DNA of 64,000 nucleotides from Cranoglanis bouderius (taxonomy: Eukaryota > Chordata > Actinopteri > Siluriformes > Cranoglanididae). The notes below the pieces were generated by a model. That model saw only the letters and a program-made list of their open reading frames with translations, had not been told where the DNA came from and ran no database searches. Made by a program: the position numbers and the translations under genes. This document shows positions 56,913 to 64,000 of the stretch, in pieces (position 1 is the first letter of the stretch; each line of letters begins with the position of its first letter). The stretch is taken from assembly GCA_023630585.1 (NCBI GenBank), contig CM042552.1, positions 16,936,269 through 17,000,268 on the forward strand. Reading direction: 5' to 3'.

Positions 56913-57090
56913 ACACCCACACACCCACCCTGGGGCAAGATAGCATAGCCAATCCACCAACCATTAGGTCTATGGGTGATGGGAGAAAACCAGAGAACCT
57001 GGAGGCATCCTGCACAGACACAGGGAGAAAATGCAGTTCCACATAAACAGTATCCTGAACTCAGGATCGAATCGAATTGGAGCTGTGAGG
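56740..57090 (+). repeat. Dispersed fish repeat with (CA)n
   Basis: ACCACTTCATCCTGCTCAAG, CAGTCCATCACAGGAGACCA and AGAAAACCAGAGAACCTGGA relate it to 12395-12790 and 9823-10055. An internal CA run lies at 56858-56911. Class unknown. Confidence 0.6.
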
Positions 57091-57554
57091 TAAACTGGTC
57101 TACATGAACCATACACATGCACAATATATGGTAAATCCACTTGGAGGAAGGGATTATGTAAGGATTATGATTGAATGAAGCTGCTACGTGAAGACTTTTT
57201 AGTCTCAATATGTTTTTTAGTGAATAGTGATAGACATTGAGCACTGATTTGCTTTCTATTATAAAGCAACTCTAGTGTTTCACTAACAGTGTGTTTTGAA
57301 ATGACAGAAAGACAATATGCATGCCTTTGAATTCTAAACATCTAACCAACTGGCATTTTTGTAACCAGGATTTATTTATTTATTTATTTATTTCATTTTT
57401 GCATAAAGCAGTTTTGGAAAACACCTTAAAAATATTTTTGCTGATTCAAAAATATTTTTTCTTAAAACATGACCTTGTCCTGTATAAAATGGTAAAATCT
57501 TGCAGAATTCTGGTCCTCAACAATGAGATTTTCAGACTATATGCTGCAAATGTC

Positions 57555-57557
<3 letters not shown>
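57091..57557. other. Non-coding stretch, no gene recognised
   Basis: (TTTA)n about 57370-57390. No gene recognised. Confidence 0.4.

Positions 57558-57637
<80 letters not shown>
57558..57637. repeat. (TA)n microsatellite
   Basis: About 40 TA units. Confidence 0.97.
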
Positions 57638-57640
<3 letters not shown>

Positions 57641-57859
57641 TACAATTTTGCTATGGACACCTAAATGTTTATGTGCAATTCTCCACGTTACTGATTTTTC
57701 TACAGATTGGGGCCATCAACAAATTTTCCAAGGCTCTAAATATTTTGTCAAAAAAGGATTTGTATACGAGTGAGAAATTCATTTTGTGTTGTGTTGCTTT
57801 TTAAAGGATTATTACACATATTGATGATTAAAAATAATCACAATTAGGCTGCAATAGGA

Positions 57860-58862
57860 GCAAATGAAAACCTTTATTAAAGTAAACTATATAAGCACTA
57901 TGTAACAACTATTTACAAACAATTCTATTTACAGCTGTCATCTATATACGATCTTTACTGAAAGGAATAGAGTGATGGGGATAGGGATAAAAGTACTGAG
58001 GGATAGAGTATAAAGGGATGAGTATTGAGGGATGAGGGATGAAGTTACACTGGTCCTTCAGTACTGGGCTCTCTGTGCAGACCTGTTAATGAAGAAAAAA
58101 AGATTTTTTAAATACTTAGTTAATAAAAAATAACAAAATTAATTCATACTTACTCATGGAGAGCTTGAGCAATGTAAGGAAAAACAGTGATGGAAAAGAA
58201 CAAATATAAAATGCAACAGAGGGGTCTAATTATAGCAAGAATGTGCTAAAGTTGCAATCAGGAGATTTGTATGTACTCTACGTTCTACACTAATATATTT
58301 ATTTAGTAGCAACTCTTTCACAGGGGCTTGTAGGGCTGACGCTCCACATAATCGAAGCCAAATTATGAACAGGTTTACAAACATGCTGTTATTTAATAAA
58401 GAAAAAACATATAATTGCTAATATGGTGGCATTTTCTGTAAGTGGATTTTTAAAATATATTTATGGAATGAGTCTCGGGTGTCAGAGCTTTGTAAGTGTC
58501 AATAAGTTTTCTGCCACAGTACAGGGGACTTTGTGCGTTGTTTTTTTTGTTTTGTTTTGTTTTTTTACAGTAACATGACAAGCTATGTTTTTTTTGCCTT
58601 ATTAATATTAAAAGAGATAGCAGGAACTAACGAATGTGCCACAATATCAACTGTAAATTAAAAGAGATAAAAGCATGAAGAGAAAGGGGGGTTGGGGGGT
58701 GGTACAGGGGTGGGTACAGGGAATGACATTGCTCAGAGCTTCTCCAAAGTGTCCATCATCAGCTGTACATGCTACCAGAGGAGCTGCAAAACTGCACTGT
58801 CTAAGGCTGCTGGGTCGCTGTAGAGCTCCAGGGGCTGTGAAAAAGCTGATCCTAGTGACAAA

Positions 58863-58915
<53 letters not shown>

Positions 58916-61571
58916 TCCAACATAGTGTCACTGAGTAATAGTTACAATGCTGAGAATTATTGTATCATGGCATCAGAAGATATTCAACACTTAAAATAAG
59001 CATTGTGAAATACAGCTCTGCTGCAGGCTCCCACACGTCCACGTCCCACATGCGGATGAACCCAAACAGGCTCTCCAAGAATCCTCCCTCACACTTTAGG
59101 AATATCAGGGTCAAAACATGGGAAAATAAAATGAGATGAAATAGACCATGTACCAAAACTACATTAAAGCATCACTTTTAAATCTCCTGATAAGACACTT
59201 ACTGCCTCAGGAGCTGAGTCGTTTGTGAAGTATCTGAAGTGAAGCAGCTCATAAAACACATCCAGGAAGTTGTAATGGTGGAGCTGCACAGAGGAGAAAA
59301 GTTACAAAAAGAAATATGTTTGACATATTGGAGTCCTGTTTCCTATATAATCAAAAAAACTTTTAGATTTAAAAATGTGTCATTTTACACAGGCATTTGC
59401 AAGCTTACCTGGGCGCCGAAGAGCTCGGTTACAATCGATTCCTGATTAGAAGGACTTCTCAGGAATCGAATCAGAGACTCATAAGCCAGCTGCACACCAA
59501 CCACATCCTGTTAAAGCAAACAAAAAAAAAAGAAAACGCTAACTCACTTTGGCTATGGTGTTCAATGTGGCTACTCATTTTGAACCCTAACAAGTAGTAT
59601 GTACTCCACTAAAGTTACAAAGATGATGTACTACATGGGCCAAATTTCCAAGTATTGCATTTCCCAGAGCCATCTTCATCACATACGTTTTATTTTTAAT
59701 ATTTGTCCTTAATTCTTAGCAGTCTGTGATTATTACGAAACAGGAAATTTGCTATTAATGCTAGTTATTCCAATAGTTACGGTATGTACATTGCAGCTGT
59801 GTGTTAAAATGTATGCTAATGCAGTTTTCTACACCGCCTAAGTTCCTGTTGTTGTTTTTAGATTTAACCACTAAAACATTAACTAAAAGTATTTTGCACA
59901 AAAATGAAACAGTCTATCATCATTCTGAAGTCACCTGGTTGTTAGCTGCTGCCAGACGCATCACGATCTTCTTTCCCACCACAAACAAGAAGTTCTGGTT
60001 GTGGATCCTGGCAAGCAGAGTCTGAATATAAGACAGCAGAGGTTAAAGCAGAGTGTAATTTACCTGCACAATAACAGCAGCTAAAGAAAGGTTTTACTCA
60101 CAGAGAACGCCTGACGGAGAGCACGCAGCTTCAGGCCGATGTCTGTAACCCCTCTCTCTGAAAGATGGAGGCTAAGAAACAAGAGGTGTAAATGCTTAGT
60201 GTATGTTAAACATGCATTACACCACTACACCAATAAAAACAGTGAAGAGGATCGTACCTAATAAAGGGCACCTCCAACTCCAAAAAGGCGAGGCTCTCCT
60301 CACTCTCCTGCAAGCCAAATTAGCAATGGATCATTAAATCTTCCACAGTAATTTTTACAGCCGCACATTCAGGGGAATAGCAGCATAGGTAGATACACAT
60401 AAGGTCTAAAACATGGAATTACCTCAGATTCTGGTTCACTCTCTGAATTGCTGTAGGGAGAGTTATGATCATGTTCCTGCACCCAAGTAGAGGTGTCTAC
60501 CTGACCATCTGGACCCACATACAGGTAAGTGCAGGTCAACTTTTTCAAGGATTGCTGCTAATTAAAAAAAACAAAAACAAATATTGACACTGCAGACAAA
60601 TGTACAACAGACAAAATTCCATAAGTGACTAGCTACATATACACATGACAGTATAATAAATTTACCACATAGTCTTCAAGTGGCACGGTGATAGTCTCCA
60701 TGCGGTTACAGGAAATGAATTCTGTAACCCTCCCAGATACACACTTAAGAGAACAATTTAAAGTGAACACAATTAGTCACTGCGGTGAACAAAAGTTTTG
60801 TGATGCTACAACGAATAATCGCTTACCTGTATGCCAGTGAAACAGTCCTCTGTGTTGATATGATAAGGGAATCCCTGCAAATAACAATTAGCTGAAACTC
60901 AAGATGTATTTCAGAAAAGTGTTCATCTAATAATCATTAATGTCAATTCTCTTCAGCGGCGTAATAAATACTGTGATTACCTCCTGATCCAAGTAGCGGG
61001 TCTTGGTGGTTTTAAACCAGCAGAGGACCAGGACCCCTTATCATGCCGAGGAAGTATCTCCTAATGTCCACTGACTAGAAATACAAAAAAAAACAAACAA
61101 AAAAAAAAAACATTACAGCTTGTGAAGAAGAGAGTGTGTGTGTGTCTCAGCTGTAGGACTGTTGAATACCCCAGCCTGGGAGCATTCAGAAGGAACTGAA
61201 TGTTGCACCAGGCGCTGTTCAGCTCACCAGAACTGAGAGTCTGTGAAAAGTAGAGCATGAAGATCATAAGTCCTTCTTATCATAGTAGTTTCATACTAAC
61301 ACATCTAACATTCTGTAACTTTGGAAAATTCAGTGATCGACTTTAGTAAATAAATGAAAGGTTTGGTTACCAGAACGACAGCTGAAGGTTCTTGGTGAGG
61401 TTCAGTGGGCAGCAGCTGCAGGTTTGGCTCAACAACCTTAAACACACACACACACACTTATACAGAAGCAGCCTACAGGTTTCAAATGTAGTTAAAATAT
61501 AACTTTCTAACTGACACATACCTGGAGGACAGGGGGAGTATCTACTGACTCTTCCAGCACATCCTCAGGCT
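57860..61571 (-). CDS. 3' part of an unidentified multi-exon host gene
   Basis: Exons 5' to 3', with consensus borders and consistent phases: 61522-61571, 61371-61436, 61170-61240 (LNSAWCNIQFLLNAPRLG), 60981-61074, 60827-60874 (GFPYHINTEDCFTGIQ), 60666-60743, 60423-60557 (CTYLYVGPDGQVDTSTWVQE), 60258-60307, 60102-60171, 59935-60021 (LLARIHNQNFLFVVGKKIVM), 59409-59507, 59203-59283 and 59014-59093. A terminal exon may end at 58082, with a stop at 58058-58060 and AATAAA at 57873-57878. The product is unknown. The part over 59203-60171 has a helical pattern faintly like the mitoguardin C-terminal region (by eye only). Exon 60981-61074 contains two adjacent in-frame stops although its phases fit on both sides, so either that exon's borders are wrong or the copy is damaged. 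Confidence 0.65.
57873..57878 (-). promoter_or_regulatory. Polyadenylation signal AATAAA
   Basis: TTTATT on the + strand, i.e. AATAAA on the - strand, about 200 bases past the likely last exon border of the host gene. Confidence 0.55.
58866..58913. repeat. (CA)n microsatellite
   Basis: About 24 CA units, inside an intron of the host gene. Confidence 0.97.
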
Positions 61572-61965
61572 CTGCAATAAATTACTTTTCAATTACAATT
61601 AATATTTTCTATCATACATTTAAAACCAATAGCCACGCTTATTAGTTAGTAACATTAGGATCAACATTGCATTGTGTTGAGACTTTAAAATGGGTAGCCA
61701 TGTTTTCAAGTGCACCAGCATTCAGCTAACTATTAAATTGTATAATTCATGTCCAAGCATTAATAAGAAAGAAGAATATTTTACCAGCTACTCATTTTAA
61801 TGTTTAGCTCTGCTGAGTACAATTTATTACAATTAATAAATTTATTACAATTTAGTACAATATATCTTAAATGTTACCTATCAAGCTAAGTAGCCAGGTT
61901 TGTTAGTAGTGTAGCTAATGTTAGACTAAAGTTTCCCCAAACACACAGATGATACTTTGGTGTTT

Positions 61966-62021
<56 letters not shown>

Positions 62022-62851
62022 AGGTGAAATGATTAAACTCTCTAAAACCTCCTGTCCATCACCCAAATCTATATAAATATTATACTGTTATAGTTAGTAA
62101 GACCTTTAACAGATTTCAGCAAGCTAACTACATTTAAACTCACTATGAAATTGTGTAAATGAAATAATTAGCTAAGTTCCCCAGGTAGATAACACAAAGT
62201 TCGTTAGCGCGCGAGCTGGGTAATCACTACGCTAATCGTGATTTAGTGTAAAACTAATAGCCAGGGTTGTTAAAAGTGGCCTTCTAATGAGGTAAATATT
62301 ATATTGTGGAAATAAACTAAATTCTTAAGCCAAGCTAATCAACCAGGTGAAGGACTTTAGTGTGTAAATTAAACCAGGAGCCAAGTTCGCTAGCACGGTA
62401 ACTAGCATTAGGCTAATTCACACCAACAGACAAGCTCGCTTGTAAGGTAGATAACATTAGACTGTAACGCTGTCACTTAAACATGATTTATTGTAAAAGC
62501 ACAGAAGTGCTTTTGTAGAAGTCACTTTGTGTAGAGATCAGATATACGATGTTGATCCGTAGCGAAGCAGAAACTCGATGCTGTGTTTTGGTTTAAAAGA
62601 ATTCGATGGAACGCATTTATCACCATGGAGACATTTTAAACACAAACAACTTAAGGAAAAACAACAAACACGCAGATGACGCATAAGATATCTCGAACTG
62701 GGGCTCGAGACCCCACGTGGGATTTACCTGAGATGCGGATTGGGGTCTATTTATAGAATATTTAATAATAATTAAAGCTATACTATTATTATTGTTATTA
62801 TTGTTGTTGTTTTGTTGTTGTCATCGTTGTTTTTATTTATTTTTATTATGT
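61572..62851. other. Upstream region of the host gene, with (GA)n
   Basis: (GA)n lies at 61968-62018. No further coding exon is supported. The first exon and promoter could lie here or in the stretch near 62500-62730, which has a CACGTGGG box. Confidence 0.4.
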
Positions 62852-62929
62852 ATGATGGTTAATAAAAAGTTTATTATTATTATTATTAACAACAACAACA
62901 ATAATAATAAACTTTTTATTAACCATCAT
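62852..62929. repeat. 30-bp perfect inverted repeat (hairpin)
   Basis: The arm 62852-62881 (ATGATGGTTAATAAAAAGTT...) is the exact inverse of 62900-62929; loop 18 bases, rich in AAC. It sits among ATT/GTT trinucleotide runs. Confidence 0.95.
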
Positions 62930-63412
62930 TCAATCTGACGCTCCTCTTAAACCCATTTTGCACCAGAACGCAGTCCAACCTGCTGTCATGTGTACTGCCA
63001 GTGTCCAATGTAAAGTCCACTTTGATTAAAAGAAAATAAGTGTATTATTATTTTTGTCTACTAATTGAAACACTACAAACTACAACATCCATGCTATATT
63101 ATTGCAGTGCATGCCCATAATCTAAACAGCACACAGGTGATCATTTCAGCCTGTAGCCTCTGCAGCAGCTCACCATCGGTTAAAATCCAAACTTTGTAAA
63201 AGTTTTAACTGTCACAGAGTGTAGAAATGAAAATCTCATTTGATTAACAAACTTTATGTGATCATATACAGTGGTAATGCTCCAAATAAACCAACAATAC
63301 CAACCATTTGCTAGCACTTATTTATGGGATGCAGAATTCAGTGCCAGTATGTGCATCAAATCAAAATAGTGATCTAGGTTGGACGTAAAAGCTGAAATTA
63401 CATGCTTTTAAC
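62930..63412. other. Non-coding stretch, no gene recognised
   Basis: No gene or element recognised. Confidence 0.35.
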
Positions 63413-64000
63413 CAAGTCCAGGACCACAAAGCCCTGCAGAGAGTGGTGCGCTTAGCTGAGCGCAACTCTCTGCACAACATCTACATCAGGCGATGCAGTA
63501 CAAGAGCTGCTAAAATCTTCAGGGACTCCACCCTCCCCGGGAACTGTCTGTTTAACCTGCTACAATCAGGCAAGCACTTCCGTAGTCTGATGGCTAAAAC
63601 TGAGAGGCTCAGGAGGAGCTTCTTCCCTCAGGCCATCAGACTCGTCCAACACGGACATGTCCTCCATAAAGATCCCTTAGGACTCCATAAGGACTCTACA
63701 GTACACTCTGCACTCCACTGAAACTCCACACACTGCACACTGCGCTTTGTATTGTATTGTTACTACACGCTCATACTGCAGGTTTTGTACATCCATTTTC
63801 CATTCCTGTACATATATTTCATATTTCTGATCTTATTTCTTATCATTTCTTATTATTTCTATTCATTTCTGATTCTATTTTTAATTTAGTATTTAATGCA
63901 TAGTCTAAAGAGGAGTAGGCCAGGTTTTCATTTCACTGCAAGTTATATACTGTATGTAATTGTGTATGCGACAAATAAAATCTTGAATCTTGAATCTTGA
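63413..64000 (+). mobile_element. CR1/L2-like LINE, 3' end
   Basis: The frame from about 63420 gives the very C-terminus of ORF2 (HKALQRVVRLAERNSLHNIY, AAKIFRDSTLPGNCLFNLLQ, KTERLRRSFFPQAIRLV). A 3' untranslated part follows, ending AAATAAAATCTTGAATCTTG repeats at the window edge. The 5' truncation is typical of LINE insertion. It is the same family type as 51770-52985, where the equivalent C-terminal part is on the - strand. Confidence 0.85.

Noticed and set aside
58650..58931. Open frames beside the (CA)n run as a separate gene
   Set aside because: They run into the microsatellite. A small exon of the host gene (upper border 58834) is possible, but it introduces an early stop when joined to the 59014-59093 exon.
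59203..60171. Naming the host gene as a mitoguardin
   Set aside because: The helical pattern over four exons is suggestive, but the upstream exons do not fit what I know of that family and no search could be run.

Overview
This is a stretch of vertebrate chromosome, almost certainly from a teleost fish. It has spliced exons with GT/AG borders, long (TA)n and (CA)n microsatellites, CR1/L2-like LINE remnants, DIRS tyrosine-recombinase retrotransposons and a very dense load of Tc1/mariner elements. That Tc1 density would fit a catfish, but this is inference from repeat content and no species is proven. There are no bacterial genes, operons or CRISPR arrays.

Layout. 1-4.9 kb: microsatellites and Tc1/LINE scraps. 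4.9-8.45 kb: a decayed DIRS element with gag, RT, RNase H and recombinase remnants, followed by the 3' end of a Tc1 element. 9.8-20.7 kb: two copies of one Tc1 family (10.16 and 19.41 kb), a 30-32 bp minisatellite, LINE pieces, an LTR-like segment, and a Tc1 element (15165-17267) split by a solo LTR with a 5-bp target duplication. 20.7-27.9 kb: a pair of decayed spliced genes pointing at each other. On the + strand is an integrase-core (DDE-type) gene interrupted by an LTR retrotransposon. On the - strand is a HECT ubiquitin-ligase gene of the fish G2E3-like type whose catalytic cysteine codon is destroyed. 27.99-29.5 kb: a complete Tc1 transposon with an intact 321-codon transposase and 200-bp inverted repeats. 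31.6-36.5 kb: a dead Tc1 element into which a structurally complete DIRS element (32688-36466) inserted precisely and without a target duplication. 36.5-57.6 kb: more Tc1 copies, a minisatellite rich in ATTGG (inverse CCAAT) boxes, a 490-bp purine-rich tract, a LINE on the - strand and hAT-like repeats. 57.86-61.57 kb: the 3' part of what looks like a real multi-exon host gene on the - strand. Eleven exons keep phase, and there is a polyadenylation signal; I could not identify the product. 63.4-64 kb: the 3' end of a CR1/L2-like LINE.

How the parts relate. Most of the window is nested mobile DNA, and the nesting gives relative ages: DIRS in Tc1, solo LTR in Tc1, LTR element in the integrase-core exon, and a young Tc1 in a TA microsatellite. 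Only the 28-kb Tc1 transposase and the 58-61 kb host gene look potentially functional. The integrase-core/HECT convergent pair is the best candidate for an undescribed system, either as cargo of a larger mobile element or as a recurrent gene pair. Both copies here are broken.
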